NCBI RefSeq assembly: GCF_000519265.1
Contig: NZ_KI912608.1
Span: 323,665-387,664, forward strand
Direction: 5' to 3'
DNA length: 64,000 nt
Source of the DNA: Desulfonatronum lacustre DSM 10312
Lineage (GTDB): Bacteria > Desulfobacterota > Desulfovibrionia > Desulfovibrionales > Desulfonatronaceae
Below, piece by piece: positions 46,022 through 56,097 of this stretch. The position numbers and the translations under genes were made by a program. The notes beneath the pieces are model-generated. The model was not told the DNA's origin, did not search any database, and was given only the letters and a program-made list of their open reading frames with translations. How positions within the stretch are numbered: the stretch's first letter is position 1; every line of letters begins with the position of its first letter.

Positions 46022-48394
46022 TCAACCCATGGGCGTATTCTCCACCAAAGCCCAGACTCCGCACGGGCAGCATTTCCCGCAGAAGCCGCAGCCGATGCAT
46101 TTGTCCGGGTTGGAGACGCGTTCGTATTTGCCGTTGCCCAGGTTTTTTCGCTCGATGGCCGCGGTGGGACAGACCGCGTCGCACAGGCCGCAGTCCATGC
46201 ACGAGCCGCAGGAGGAGCACTGGGAGGCGCAGTGCTCCATGTCGTTGTATTCGGTGATCCGGGGGTCGTAGTATTCCAGGGTCATCCGGGAGTAGTCGAT
46301 GCGCTCCGAGGTTTCGCTGTACTCGATGGAATAGTCCTTGAGCCAGGCAGAATCCACCTGGGGGCGCTTGCCCGAAGCCATTTCGTCGATGGTTCTGGCC
46401 GCCTTGCGTCCCGCGCCGATGGCGTCGGTGAGCAGGCCGGGCTTGACGATGTCGCCGATGGCGAAGACCTGGGGGTCGGAGGTCTGGCCCATTTCGTTGA
46501 CCAGCACGAAGCCGCGGTCCACGGCGATGGTCTCGGGCAGAAAGCCCAGGTCCGGCAGGTCGCCGATGGAGATGACCACGGTGTCCGCGGGGATGACTTC
46601 GCCGGTGGTCAGCAGCACGCCCTCCGGGGTGATCTCCTTGGTGAAGCAGGGATACCGGAAGACCGCTCCGGCCCGTTCGGCCTCCTTGCGCTCCTCGCCG
46701 AAGGAGGCCGGTTCCTGGATGTCGATCAGGGTGATCTCCTCCGCGCCCAGGCGGTGGGCCACGGTGGCCACGTCGCAGCCCACATTGCCCGCGCCGATGA
46801 TCACGAGGCGTTTGCCCACGGGCTGGTTGTCCAGTTTGGCGTTCTTGAGAAAGGTCAGGGCCGGGATGATCCGCTCGGAACCGGGAATGGGAATGGTCCG
46901 GGGCTTCTGCGCGCCGGTGGCGATGACCACGTAGTCGAAGTCCGCCTTGAGTTGGTCGAACTCCTTGTGGGTCAGGTTCTGTTGGAGATGCACGTGGGGC
47001 AGAACCTTGCGCACCCGTTCGATCTCCGCCTCCAGAACCTCCTTGGGAATGCGCTGCTCGGGAATGGCCGTGGCCATCTTCCCACCCAAGACTTTTTCCA
47101 GGTCGTAGACCCAGGTGTCGTGACCCTTGAGTCGGAGCTGCCAGGCCACGGAGATTCCGGCCGGGCCGCCGCCGATCACCGCCACCCGTGCGCCGCCGAG
47201 GTCCGGGAGCTTCGGAGGCTTGGAGGAAACGCCCTTTTTGCCCAGCGGAGTGATGTCCACGGGCTGGAGGTTGCCGGCCACGCCCTTGGTGCAGCCCTGC
47301 ATGCACAGGTGGGGACAGAGATAGCCGCAGATGGAGGCCGGAAAAGGGGTGAAGGCCAGGGCCACGTCCACGGCCTCGTCCACCTTGCCCTCGCGGATCA
47401 GCCGCCAGCGCTCCTGGACCGGCATGCCCGTGGGGCAGGCGGACTGGCAGGGGGCCAGGTACTTGCGGTGCTCCCAGACCGGAACGTAGCGGCGCAGATC
47501 CCCGGTGGTGATCAGCGGGACGGGACTCCGGTCCAGGTCGGTCAGGTCGCCGATCATTCCGCCCCGGCCCAGTTCCTTGTCCCAGACGTCGCGATGAAAC
47601 TGGGCCATGGAGCGGCGCTTGGCCCCGACCTTTTCCATGGGCGTGCGCGCGGCGATGCACTGCCATTCTTCGCGCACCGTGAGCTTTTTGAGCAACCGTT
47701 TGCGTTTGATTCTGCCCAGGAACAGTTCCATATTTTCGGTCAGCCAAGTCCATTCCTCGTCGGAAATGGGGATCAGCTTGGCGTCGGCCTGGCTGTAGCC
47801 GTGGATCGGGCCGCGAAAGAATATTTTGCCCCCGACCATGCCCACACAGGGCCGGTAGCCCAGGACGTTGCGCGGGTCCTGGGCCTCATGGCCGCAGATC
47901 ACCGCGACGCCGCCGGCCATGAATTCGGCGAAATAGTCCCCGGCCGAGCCCAGGACCCAGAGTTCCGGATGGGCGAACCGGGGATTGTACTTGGTCATGG
48001 TCATGCCCCGGGAACCGATGTTCCCGGCCACCCAGACCTTGCCCTGGGCCATGGCGTTGCAGGCCCCGTTGGTGGCGTAGCCGTGGACCACAATTTCCGC
48101 CCCGGCATTGAGCCAACCGATGTCGTCCGAGGCCGGACCGTGAATCTCGATGGTCGTACCCGGCGAGCCCATGGAGCCGGTGCGTTGCCCCGGAGAGCCG
48201 GTGATCTGAACGGTGACCGGCTTGTCCTGGGGCTGAAAGATCCGTCCGCCGATGCCGTGTTGGCCGAAAGCGGCGATATCCAGATTGCACGCCCCGCCGC
48301 GCACCGCCTCCTGGATGCGCTCTTCCAGAATCCGGGAAGACACCCGCCCAGCTTCGTCCTTGCCGGCGATGTGAACTGTTTTTGCCTTGCTCAT
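46022..48394 (-). CDS. Glutamate synthase GXGXG domain fused to GltD-like flavoprotein with ferredoxin domains
   Basis: 790 aa. Residues ~1-235 form the GXGXG beta-helix normally found at the end of GltB. Next come the GltD-type Fe-S cysteines (CQSACPTGMPV, CGYLCPHLCMQGC), FAD-binding VAVIGGGPAGIS and NAD(P)H-binding LVIIGAGNVGCD. The C-terminus adds a double [4Fe-4S] ferredoxin (CMDCGLCDAVCPTAAI, CIGCGFCGKCC). With the two upstream proteins it makes a complete GOGAT: electrons from NAD(P)H or ferredoxin reach the FMN synthase. Its ATG overlaps the stop of the inserted four-helix-bundle frame (ATGA). Confidence 0.9.
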   Translation of the reverse strand: MSKAKTVHIAGKDEAGRVSSRILEERIQEAVRGGACNLDIAAFGQHGIGGRIFQPQDKPVTVQITGSPGQRTGSMGSPGTTIEIHGPASDDIGWLNAGAEIVVHGYATNGACNAMAQGKVWVAGNIGSRGMTMTKYNPRFAHPELWVLGSAGDYFAEFMAGGVAVICGHEAQDPRNVLGYRPCVGMVGGKIFFRGPIHGYSQADAKLIPISDEEWTWLTENMELFLGRIKRKRLLKKLTVREEWQCIAARTPMEKVGAKRRSMAQFHRDVWDKELGRGGMIGDLTDLDRSPVPLITTGDLRRYVPVWEHRKYLAPCQSACPTGMPVQERWRLIREGKVDEAVDVALAFTPFPASICGYLCPHLCMQGCTKGVAGNLQPVDITPLGKKGVSSKPPKLPDLGGARVAVIGGGPAGISVAWQLRLKGHDTWVYDLEKVLGGKMATAIPEQRIPKEVLEAEIERVRKVLPHVHLQQNLTHKEFDQLKADFDYVVIATGAQKPRTIPIPGSERIIPALTFLKNAKLDNQPVGKRLVIIGAGNVGCDVATVAHRLGAEEITLIDIQEPASFGEERKEAERAGAVFRYPCFTKEITPEGVLLTTGEVIPADTVVISIGDLPDLGFLPETIAVDRGFVLVNEMGQTSDPQVFAIGDIVKPGLLTDAIGAGRKAARTIDEMASGKRPQVDSAWLKDYSIEYSETSERIDYSRMTLEYYDPRITEYNDMEHCASQCSSCGSCMDCGLCDAVCPTAAIERKNLGNGKYERVSNPDKCIGCGFCGKCCPCGVWALVENTPMG

Positions 48395-48423
48395 TGCTCT
48401 GCCTCTTCAGGTTTGTTTTCTCT

Positions 48424-48896
<473 letters not shown>

Positions 48897-48914
48897 CAGG
48901 TAAAGGCGGCATCA

Positions 48915-50588
48915 CTAAACCACGTACTTGATCTGCAATCGCTCCGCCGCGGCCCGGTCCGCGATGCCCAGGGCGTCGGACATGCCGATGGGCAGGGAGG
49001 TGGAGCGGCCCAGGGGGGCGACGATTTTCTTCAGCTCCGTGTCAAAGCCCACGTACACGTCCACCACCCGCTCGGCCACCTGCTCCGGGTCCAGCCGCCG
49101 ATACAGGCGCGGGTCTTGGGAGGTGATGCCCTTGGGGCAGCGGCCGATGTTGCAGATGTTGCAGCGGTCGCCCTCGGAGCCCAGGCAGCCGGCCGCGGCC
49201 TGCATGATGTACTTGCCGATCTGGACCGCGCTGGCCCCGAGCATGATCAGGGCCGCGGCATTGGCCGCCAGGTTGCCGTTCTTGCCCGTGCCGCCGCCGG
49301 CGATGATCGGCAGTTCGTTCTGTTTGCCCAGCTTGACCAGGTTCAGATAGCAGTCCCGCAGATTGGAGGCGATGGGGTGGCCCATGTGGTTCATGGACAC
49401 GTTGTAGGCCGCCCCGGTACCGCCGTCCTCGCCGTCGATGGCCAGCCCGGCGGCGTAGGGATTGCGGGTCAGGTTGTTCAGTACGGCCAGGGACGTGCTG
49501 GAGGCCGAGATCTTCGGATAGACCGGCACCCGGAAGCCCCAGGCCATGCTCATGGACTGGATCATCTTGGCCACGGCCTCCTCAATGGAGTACTTGGTCT
49601 GGTGGGTGGGCGGGCTGGGTAGGCTGACCCCCGGCGGTACGCCGCGGATGGCGGCGATGAGCTGGTTGACCTTGTGCCACTGGAGCAGGCCGCCGTCGCC
49701 GGGCTTGGCGCCCTGGCCGTACTTGATCTCCACGGCGCAGGGGTCTTCCTTCATGTGCGGGATGGCGTGAACGATCTCGTCCCAGCCGAAGTAGCCGCTG
49801 GCGATCTGCAAAATCACGTACTTCAAGAACCGGGAGCGGAGCAGCCGGGGCGGACAGCCGCCCTCTCCCGTACACATCCGCACGGGCATGCCCAGTTCCT
49901 CGTTCAGGTAGGCCACGCCCATCTGCAACCCCTCCCACATGTTCGGGGAGAGCGCGCCAAAGCTCATGGAGCCGATCATCAGCGGATAGATTTCCCGTAC
50001 CGGCGGCATCCAGCCATTCTCCCGCCGGGTCTTGAGGGCCTCGGCCGGGGGCAGGATGCGTCCGATCAGGGTACGCAGCTCGAACTCGTGGCGGCCGGCA
50101 TCCAGGGCCGGGTCGGTGAGCATGGAAATGCGCATGAACTTGATCTGATCCAGAACGCTGTCCCCGGCATTGCGCCGACCGCCCCGGGTTCTGGGCTGCC
50201 CCCCCCGGTCGCGGTGGAAGCGGAGCAGGTCCGTGGATTCGGACTTGTGGGGCTTGATGGCGTTGTTCGGGCAGACCATGTTGCACATGGCGCAGCCGAT
50301 GCAGGCATAGGCCGGGTCCGTGCGCTGGCGGATGCCGTAGTAGATATTGGAGGTGGACGAGGGCTTGTCCTGCTGACCAGAGGGCTTGTCAGGCGTCCGC
50401 TTGTCCAGCAGGCCCAGGGGCGGGGTGAAGATGGTCCGCTTGCGGAACGTCCCGAACTCGATGGCGTTCACCGGGCAGACCGCGGTACACCGCCCGCACA
50501 GGGTGCAGGTCTGGATGTCCCAGTCGATCTGCCAGGGCAGATCCCGCTGGCTTAGTGTTGACGGGGTAACGGCTGTGTTTGCCGGCAT
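48915..50588 (-). CDS. Glutamate synthase FMN domain with N-terminal ferredoxin
   Basis: 557 aa. Two [4Fe-4S] motifs near the start (CTLCGRCTAVCPVNAI, CIGCAMCNMVCPNNAI) precede the TIM-barrel synthase domain of GltB (GSMSFGALSPNMWEGL, EGGCPPRLLRS, KYGQGAKPGDGG, DGEDGGTGAAYNVS) and the 3Fe-4S cysteine cluster CNICNIGRCPKG. It binds 2-oxoglutarate and ammonia at FMN. This is the archaeal-like, domain-split form of GOGAT. Overlaps the amidotransferase gene by 37 bp. Confidence 0.92.
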   Translation of the reverse strand: MPANTAVTPSTLSQRDLPWQIDWDIQTCTLCGRCTAVCPVNAIEFGTFRKRTIFTPPLGLLDKRTPDKPSGQQDKPSSTSNIYYGIRQRTDPAYACIGCAMCNMVCPNNAIKPHKSESTDLLRFHRDRGGQPRTRGGRRNAGDSVLDQIKFMRISMLTDPALDAGRHEFELRTLIGRILPPAEALKTRRENGWMPPVREIYPLMIGSMSFGALSPNMWEGLQMGVAYLNEELGMPVRMCTGEGGCPPRLLRSRFLKYVILQIASGYFGWDEIVHAIPHMKEDPCAVEIKYGQGAKPGDGGLLQWHKVNQLIAAIRGVPPGVSLPSPPTHQTKYSIEEAVAKMIQSMSMAWGFRVPVYPKISASSTSLAVLNNLTRNPYAAGLAIDGEDGGTGAAYNVSMNHMGHPIASNLRDCYLNLVKLGKQNELPIIAGGGTGKNGNLAANAAALIMLGASAVQIGKYIMQAAAGCLGSEGDRCNICNIGRCPKGITSQDPRLYRRLDPEQVAERVVDVYVGFDTELKKIVAPLGRSTSLPIGMSDALGIADRAAAERLQIKYVV

Positions 50589-51682
50589 ATTCGTACCTCC
50601 TGACAGTCCGGCGAAACAATGGCCGTGTCAAGGTGCATGGGTTGAAAATCCTTGGACTTGTCGCGATCCGGAATGGCCGCGTCCAGGCCGCAGGCCTCGG
50701 AGGAAAAGGCGTACAGTCCGGGCCGTCCGCCGACGATTCCGGGCCGTAATTTCTTGCGGTCCTGGACCATGAACATGGTCTTGTCCGGCAAACAGCCGAT
50801 CACGCAGTTCGGGCCGTCGATGATCAGTCGGCGGCAGGCCTGTTTCATGGTGTGCAGAAAGTCCCGGTCCGGATGGGCTTCCAGGTCGTCATCCTGGAGC
50901 GGGGTGATCACGTGCTTGTAGGCTTCCAGGCTCAGTCCGAGACCTTTCAGGGTGAAGTGCAGGATATGGGTGAACACCTCGGAATCGGACTGGTATCCTT
51001 CATATCCCGGCACGCCCTGGCTGCCCAGGTACTCCTTGATGGGCACGAAGGCCGTGTTCTCTCCGTTGGTCATGGTGGAGACGCCCTGGATGAAAAAGGG
51101 GTGGCAGGCGTAGAGATTGATCCCGTAGTTGGTGTTCTGCCGACCCTGGGCCAGAATCCGCCCTGCATACACCTCTTCCCGGTCCAGCCCCAGATAGGCC
51201 CCGATCTCCATGGGATCGCCGACCTCCTTGATCATCAGCACGTCCGGCCAGAAGCTGAAGACAACGATGTCTTCCTCGGCCTGGCCCATGTGGCGCAAAG
51301 CTAGGCGGGTCTTGGTCAGTTCCTGTTCGCGCACGGCCGGGGCCAGATCGGCCCAGGCCGACGGCGGTTCAAAGACCTGGGACAGATAGATATCCCGTTT
51401 CGGGGTGCCCGGAGGCGGGGTCTCTTTGGCTTCCAGGGTCAGCCGGTATTTGGGCGTGAAGCCCTGGCTGGACATGAATTCTTCCATCCTTTGCACACCG
51501 GCATGGGTGAAGATGCCGGAAAGGATGGGCAGGTGCTTGCAGTCCTGGAAGGGACCGGCCAGGTCGGTCAGAAACAGACCGATTCCCGAACCGTCATGAC
51601 CTTCCTTCATCACGTCCAGCGCCTCGATGGCCCGCATCGGAGAAATGGGGACGGAGCTGGTCAGGGAGAACAATCGGCACAT
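50552..51682 (-). CDS. Glutamate synthase class II glutamine amidotransferase subunit
   Basis: 376 aa. ATG 51682 makes the protein start MCRLF, exposing Cys2 as the Ntn nucleophile after Met removal. HDGSGIGLFL, ACHPFFIQG, TNGENTAFVP and YQSDSEVF are glutaminase-site features. It supplies ammonia to the FMN subunit. First gene of the three-protein operon. Confidence 0.9.
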   Translation of the reverse strand: MCRLFSLTSSVPISPMRAIEALDVMKEGHDGSGIGLFLTDLAGPFQDCKHLPILSGIFTHAGVQRMEEFMSSQGFTPKYRLTLEAKETPPPGTPKRDIYLSQVFEPPSAWADLAPAVREQELTKTRLALRHMGQAEEDIVVFSFWPDVLMIKEVGDPMEIGAYLGLDREEVYAGRILAQGRQNTNYGINLYACHPFFIQGVSTMTNGENTAFVPIKEYLGSQGVPGYEGYQSDSEVFTHILHFTLKGLGLSLEAYKHVITPLQDDDLEAHPDRDFLHTMKQACRRLIIDGPNCVIGCLPDKTMFMVQDRKKLRPGIVGGRPGLYAFSSEACGLDAAIPDRDKSKDFQPMHLDTAIVSPDCQEVRICRQTQPLPRQH

Positions 51683-51717
51683 GGATTCTACTCGTGGGGC
51701 AAGAGGGGGAGAGATGG

Positions 51718-51741
51718 GCATCCGGATCGCGGTCCGGATGC
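51718..51741. promoter_or_regulatory. Hairpin in the leader of the glutamate synthase operon
   Basis: GCATCCGGA-TCGCGG-TCCGGATGC, a perfect 9-bp stem, 36 bp upstream of the amidotransferase ATG. It is also an imperfect 12-bp direct repeat (TCCGGATCGCGG, TCCGGATGCGGA). It could be a leader structure or the relic of a repeat arm. Confidence 0.45.
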
Positions 51742-52180
51742 GGACCTGGGTTCAAAAAAATGACAATTTTTTTCAATTTGCTCTAAAATGACAACCAATT
51801 TTTTATTGATGATACAAAAATGTAGCTTCAGGGAGACGAATAAATGGCAAAGCGGCCATCTGTCAACGCTCCACAACCAAAAAAAACACGCACTACCGCA
51901 TTTTCAGAGTACAAGACCAAGTCGCCTCAGGCATGCTCGACGAACTTTAATCCGCGTGGATACTAGCCTGAGAGGACGTAAAAACGAATTCTTTTCGCGG
52001 TCGGAAATGACGACTTGCCATTTTTGAAAGGTGTGTAATGAATGCGCAAGACCATGGCAAGGGATTTGGGCCATGGATTGGGAGGGCGGTGAAGCAGGTC
52101 GGTTACGGGGAGGGGTTGATCGGCGAGAGGAGTGCGGGGGGAGATTCAAGGGCTGGGCCGGTTGTTCCGGCCTTCTGTCC
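51742..52180. other. Intergenic region upstream of the glutamate synthase operon
   Basis: 439 bp without a supportable gene. 51750-51920 is clearly AT-rich relative to the surroundings and carries two direct AAAATGACAA copies ~30 bp apart, suggesting the operon promoter and a regulator site. A 79-codon open frame here has no recognisable features. Confidence 0.45.
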
Positions 52181-54130
52181 CTATGGGCCCGTCTCCCGTG
52201 GACCGTCCGGCCGAGGGACGCGAGGGCGATTGGGTTGGCGGGACATGATCTTGATGCCTTCGGAGGTGAACTGTTTGATTCGGGCGATGAATTCCCGGGG
52301 ATCGTCCCGGCCCTGGGCGATGTCCTCCAGGGCTTTTTCCCAGACATGGGTGATCTTGGCCGAGGTGAGATGGGGGACGGTGGATTCCACGAAGTCGATC
52401 AGGGTGATCCCGGTGTCCGTGGCGATGAGGCGCTTCTTGTCCCGGCGGACGTAGCCGCGCTCCACCAGCAGTTCGATGATCGCGGCCCGGGTGGAGGGTC
52501 GGCCGATGCCCACGGCCGGGGCGGGACGGGATTGGTCCTCCAGGCCCATGAGGGAGTTCAGCGCGGTTTCGCGATCAGATCCCGGCTCGGCGCCGTTTTC
52601 CGCACTTGTCGGGTTGTCGCCCGCTTGCGAGCCTGAAGTATCGAAATCCCCTCGCTCCATGGCCGCCAGGAGGGTCTTTTCCGTGAAATGGGATGGGGGC
52701 TTGGTCTTGCTGGCCTTGACCTCGGTGGCGTCCACATGGATTGGGCTGCCTTGCTCCAGGGCCGGGAGGACCACGTCGTCGCCCTTGCGCCAGGGCTCGG
52801 CCACCAGCCAGCCGGAATCCAGGAAGACCTTGCCAGCGGCCTGGAGCTTTTGCCCATCCACGTCCAGAAGCATTTTCGTGTTGCGGACCCCGGCTGCGGG
52901 CAGAAATGCGGCGATGAGCCGTCGGGCCACCAGGTCGTAGATCTGTTTCAGGCGTTGATCCATGCCCGAGGAGGGCGTCTTGCCCGTGGGCAGAATGGCG
53001 TAGTGGTCCGTGACCTTGGCGTCGTTGACGCAGGCAAAGGATGCTCCGGACTTCAGGCGCTCCAGGGCCAGGTCGGTCAGGGGCTTGTAGCCTTTGGGCA
53101 GGGCGGCCAGGCGCTGGGGCATTTCCTTGAAGATTTCCTGGGTGATGTACCGGCTGTCCGTACGCGGGTAGGTGATCACCTTTTCCGCTTCGTAGAGCTT
53201 CTGGGCCATGTCCAGGGTCTGTTTGGCCGAAAAGCCGTACTTGGCGTTGGCCTCTTTCTGCAGCGCGGTCAGGTCGTAGAGCAGGGGCGCGGCGATGGTC
53301 ACGTCCTTCTGCTCCAGGGTCGCGACCACTCCGTCCAGGCCGTTCACCTTGTCGGCCTGGTCCTGGGCGTCCCGTTTGGTCTTGAACCGGTCCGCGGCAA
53401 AGTCCGGCGGGGCCAGGACCTGGGCCGGAAAGGGCTCGCCCTGGGGAAACCGCGGGGAAGAGAGCGTAGCCGTGCAGGTAAAGAAGGGCTCGGAGACAAA
53501 GGCGTCAATGGCCTTGCGCCGATGGACCAACAGGGCCAGGACCGGGGTCTGGACCCGGCCGATGCTGAATTTGTCCCCGCCCTTGATGGTGTAGGCCCGG
53601 GAAAAGTTCATGCCCACCAGCCAGTCGGACTCCGAGCGGGCCCGGGCCGAGGCGGCCAGGTTGTCGAAGCGCCCCCCGGGTTGCAGTTCGGCGAAGGCCT
53701 TGCGGATCCCGGCGTCGGTATTGTCCAGAATCCACAAGCGGCGGAAAGGTTTGGCGCACCCCAGGTAATCGTAGAGGTGGCGAAAGATCAGCTCGCCTTC
53801 CCGGCCCGCGTCCGTGGCCACGATGATTTCGCCCACGTCCTCCCGGGCCAGTAGGCCGCGCAGGATTTCAACCTGCCGGGCGGTGTTCGGCAATTCCTTG
53901 AGCAGGAAGCGCTCCGGAAACATGGGCAGCGTGGCGAAGGACCATTTCAGCCAGGCCGGGTTCTGCTCGCCGGGAAAGGCGTAGCCCAGCAGATGGCCGA
54001 TCATCCAGGACACCACGTAGCGGTCGTCCTCCAGAAAGGCCGCGGAACGGGCCTTGGCCGGGGCGATTTTGAGCACCCGGGCCAAATCCCGCCCGGCCGA
54101 GGGCTTTTCAGCCAGGATCAGGATTTTCAT
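52181..54130 (-). CDS. topB: DNA topoisomerase III
   Basis: 649 aa type IA topoisomerase. TOPRIM domain with LILAEKPSAGRDLARVL and ATDAGREGELIF; catalytic tyrosine in VITYPRTDSRY at ~324. GIGRPSTRAAIIELL is the conserved end motif. No C-terminal zinc fingers, as usual for TopB. It decatenates and resolves recombination intermediates. No mobile-element genes are adjacent, so it is probably chromosomal housekeeping. Confidence 0.93.
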   Translation of the reverse strand: MKILILAEKPSAGRDLARVLKIAPAKARSAAFLEDDRYVVSWMIGHLLGYAFPGEQNPAWLKWSFATLPMFPERFLLKELPNTARQVEILRGLLAREDVGEIIVATDAGREGELIFRHLYDYLGCAKPFRRLWILDNTDAGIRKAFAELQPGGRFDNLAASARARSESDWLVGMNFSRAYTIKGGDKFSIGRVQTPVLALLVHRRKAIDAFVSEPFFTCTATLSSPRFPQGEPFPAQVLAPPDFAADRFKTKRDAQDQADKVNGLDGVVATLEQKDVTIAAPLLYDLTALQKEANAKYGFSAKQTLDMAQKLYEAEKVITYPRTDSRYITQEIFKEMPQRLAALPKGYKPLTDLALERLKSGASFACVNDAKVTDHYAILPTGKTPSSGMDQRLKQIYDLVARRLIAAFLPAAGVRNTKMLLDVDGQKLQAAGKVFLDSGWLVAEPWRKGDDVVLPALEQGSPIHVDATEVKASKTKPPSHFTEKTLLAAMERGDFDTSGSQAGDNPTSAENGAEPGSDRETALNSLMGLEDQSRPAPAVGIGRPSTRAAIIELLVERGYVRRDKKRLIATDTGITLIDFVESTVPHLTSAKITHVWEKALEDIAQGRDDPREFIARIKQFTSEGIKIMSRQPNRPRVPRPDGPRETGP

Positions 54131-54152
54131 CGGAATTGTCGCGGATCGTGGT

Positions 54153-55682
54153 TCAATGCCCGATCCACTTCAGCCGGTACAGGTCCCGCCGTCGGCTCTT
54201 CATGTTTCGCACGCTGCCCTGGCGGCGCAGTTCCTTGAGCAGGTCCAGGTCCACATCCGTGATCAGAGTGGTTTCCGTGTTCGGGGTGGTTTCCGCGGCA
54301 ATGGCGTCGTGGGGAAAGGCGAAGTCCGAGGGGGTGAAGATGGCGGACTGGGAGTACTGGATGCCCATGGTTTCCACCTTGGGAATGTTGCCCACGCTGC
54401 CGGAGATGACCACGTAGCATTCGTTCTCGATGGCTCGGGCCTGGGCGCAAAGGCGCACCCGCAGATAGGCGTTCTTGGTGTCCGTCCAGAAGGGAACCAG
54501 GAGGATGTTCGCGCCGCGCTCCACCAGCAGCCGGGCCAGCTCCGGGAATTCGATGTCGTAGCAGATCAGGATGCCGATCCGGCCGATGTCCGTATCAAAG
54601 GTCTTCAGCGCCTCGCCCCCGGTCAGGCCCCAGGAGCGATTTTCCTCGGGCGTGATGTGCAGCTTGTACTGGGCGTCCCAGGTTCCGTCCCGGCGGCAGA
54701 GAAAGGAGACGTTGTACAGTTTGTGGTCCCGGTACTCCGGCACCGAGCCGCTGACGATGTTGATGTTGTAGGCCAGGGCCAGGCGCATCAGCTCCTCGCG
54801 CAGCACCTCGGTGTACTCGCCCAGCCGACGCATGGCCTCGGGCGGACTCTCGTCCTCGTACTGGGCGATCAGCGGGGCGTTGAACAGTTCCGGAAACAGG
54901 ACCAGATCCGTGCCGTAGTCCGAAACCGTGTCCACGAAGAACTCCACCTGCTGTTGGAAATCGTCGAAGGACGCGAAGCGGCGCATCTGCCATTGGACCG
55001 CGCCCAGCCGGACCACGGTCTTGCGTCCGCCGATCAGTCGGGTCTTGGCCTCGTAGTAGATGTTGTTCCATTCCAGGAGCACCGCATTGCCCTCGGACTG
55101 GTGATCCGTAGGGTAGTAGTTCTTGAGCAGCCGCTTGATGTGGAAGTCGTTGGAGAGCTGGAAAGAAAGCACCGAGTCGTAGATTTCCTTGCGCTTGACC
55201 CGGTTGATGTATTCCTGCGGGGAGATTTCGTCCTTGAACTTGCGATATCCCGGAATCCGCCCGCCGACGATGATCCCGCGCAGATTCAGCTTTTCGCAGA
55301 GCTCTTTGCGGGCGTCGTACAGCCTGCGGCCCAGGCGCATGCCCTGGTATTCGGGATCGACGATGATCTCGATGCCGTAGAGGTAGTCCCCCTCGGGTTC
55401 GTGGTTGGACAGGGTTCCGTCGCCCACCACCTGCATGTAGGTGTGCTTGCCGACATAGTCCGCGTAGTCGATCATCATGGTCAGGGCCACGGCCACGGCC
55501 CGGCCCTTGTCCTCGATGCAGATCTGTCCTTCGGGAAACCGGTGGATCATGGCTTCAATCTGGGACTTTTCCCAGGGAGTGTCCACGGTTCGGTAGACCC
55601 GCTGCATCATGGCCCGGACATCGGCGTAGTCCTCGGCGTGCAGGTTGCGCAGGTTCAGTTTGTGGGAGACGGTTTTTGACAT
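54153..55682 (-). CDS. GNAT acetyltransferase-nitrilase superfamily fusion
   Basis: 509 aa. An N-terminal GNAT domain (~10-210, YLYGIEIIVDPEYQGMRLGRRL supplies the acetyl-CoA loop) is followed by a carbon-nitrogen hydrolase domain with the Glu-Lys-Cys triad: FPELF, YKLHITPEE and ILICYDIEFPE. This fusion is a known nitrilase-superfamily branch with undefined substrate. Upstream of topB with 22 bp between, so probably cotranscribed. Confidence 0.9.
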   Translation of the reverse strand: MSKTVSHKLNLRNLHAEDYADVRAMMQRVYRTVDTPWEKSQIEAMIHRFPEGQICIEDKGRAVAVALTMMIDYADYVGKHTYMQVVGDGTLSNHEPEGDYLYGIEIIVDPEYQGMRLGRRLYDARKELCEKLNLRGIIVGGRIPGYRKFKDEISPQEYINRVKRKEIYDSVLSFQLSNDFHIKRLLKNYYPTDHQSEGNAVLLEWNNIYYEAKTRLIGGRKTVVRLGAVQWQMRRFASFDDFQQQVEFFVDTVSDYGTDLVLFPELFNAPLIAQYEDESPPEAMRRLGEYTEVLREELMRLALAYNINIVSGSVPEYRDHKLYNVSFLCRRDGTWDAQYKLHITPEENRSWGLTGGEALKTFDTDIGRIGILICYDIEFPELARLLVERGANILLVPFWTDTKNAYLRVRLCAQARAIENECYVVISGSVGNIPKVETMGIQYSQSAIFTPSDFAFPHDAIAAETTPNTETTLITDVDLDLLKELRRQGSVRNMKSRRRDLYRLKWIGH

Positions 55683-56097
55683 GGTGATAGCACGTTCTCT
55701 ATTTAAAATGGTTTGTCGCGGGGTGTCGGGGTCGGGAGTGAGCGGTTTTTGGTTGGACCGAAAAGGGTTCCGCCTGTGCTTCCTTACAAAAGGAGCGCGG
55801 GCCGGGCAAGGGGAGCGGATTGCCTCGGTTTCACGATTCGAATGCGTCGAGTTGGCGCAACGCTTACAGCCGTGCCGCTTTACTTTCCCCGGAAAGTGGA
55901 TATTGTCCGGCCTTGCTCTTGCGTGATTGGAATTGAGCCCCTTCTTTCGTCGCCTCCATCGGCCCCCTCTCGCCGGTCAGAGTCCAGCCCGAACGAATTC
56001 TCGAGCCCAGAGCTTTCCCCTACCTCGCCGAAGTTTCGGCACGCAGTCCGTATCACGCCGTTTTGCGGATTTTCATCTCTTTTATTTTGGAGTTATT
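55683..56097. other. Long leader/intergenic region before the DEAD-box gene
   Basis: 415 bp between divergent genes with no supportable coding sequence. DEAD-box helicase genes often have long regulatory 5' leaders; no specific cold-shock motif was recognised here. Confidence 0.45.

Noticed and set aside
51788-52027. 79-codon plus-strand open frame upstream of the glutamate synthase operon
   Set aside because: Lies in AT-rich promoter DNA, no ribosome-binding site, no recognisable motif.
55713-56097. Open frames in the leader of the DEAD-box gene
   Set aside because: Unlike any family, atypical composition, and the helicase has a better GTG start with a ribosome-binding site.
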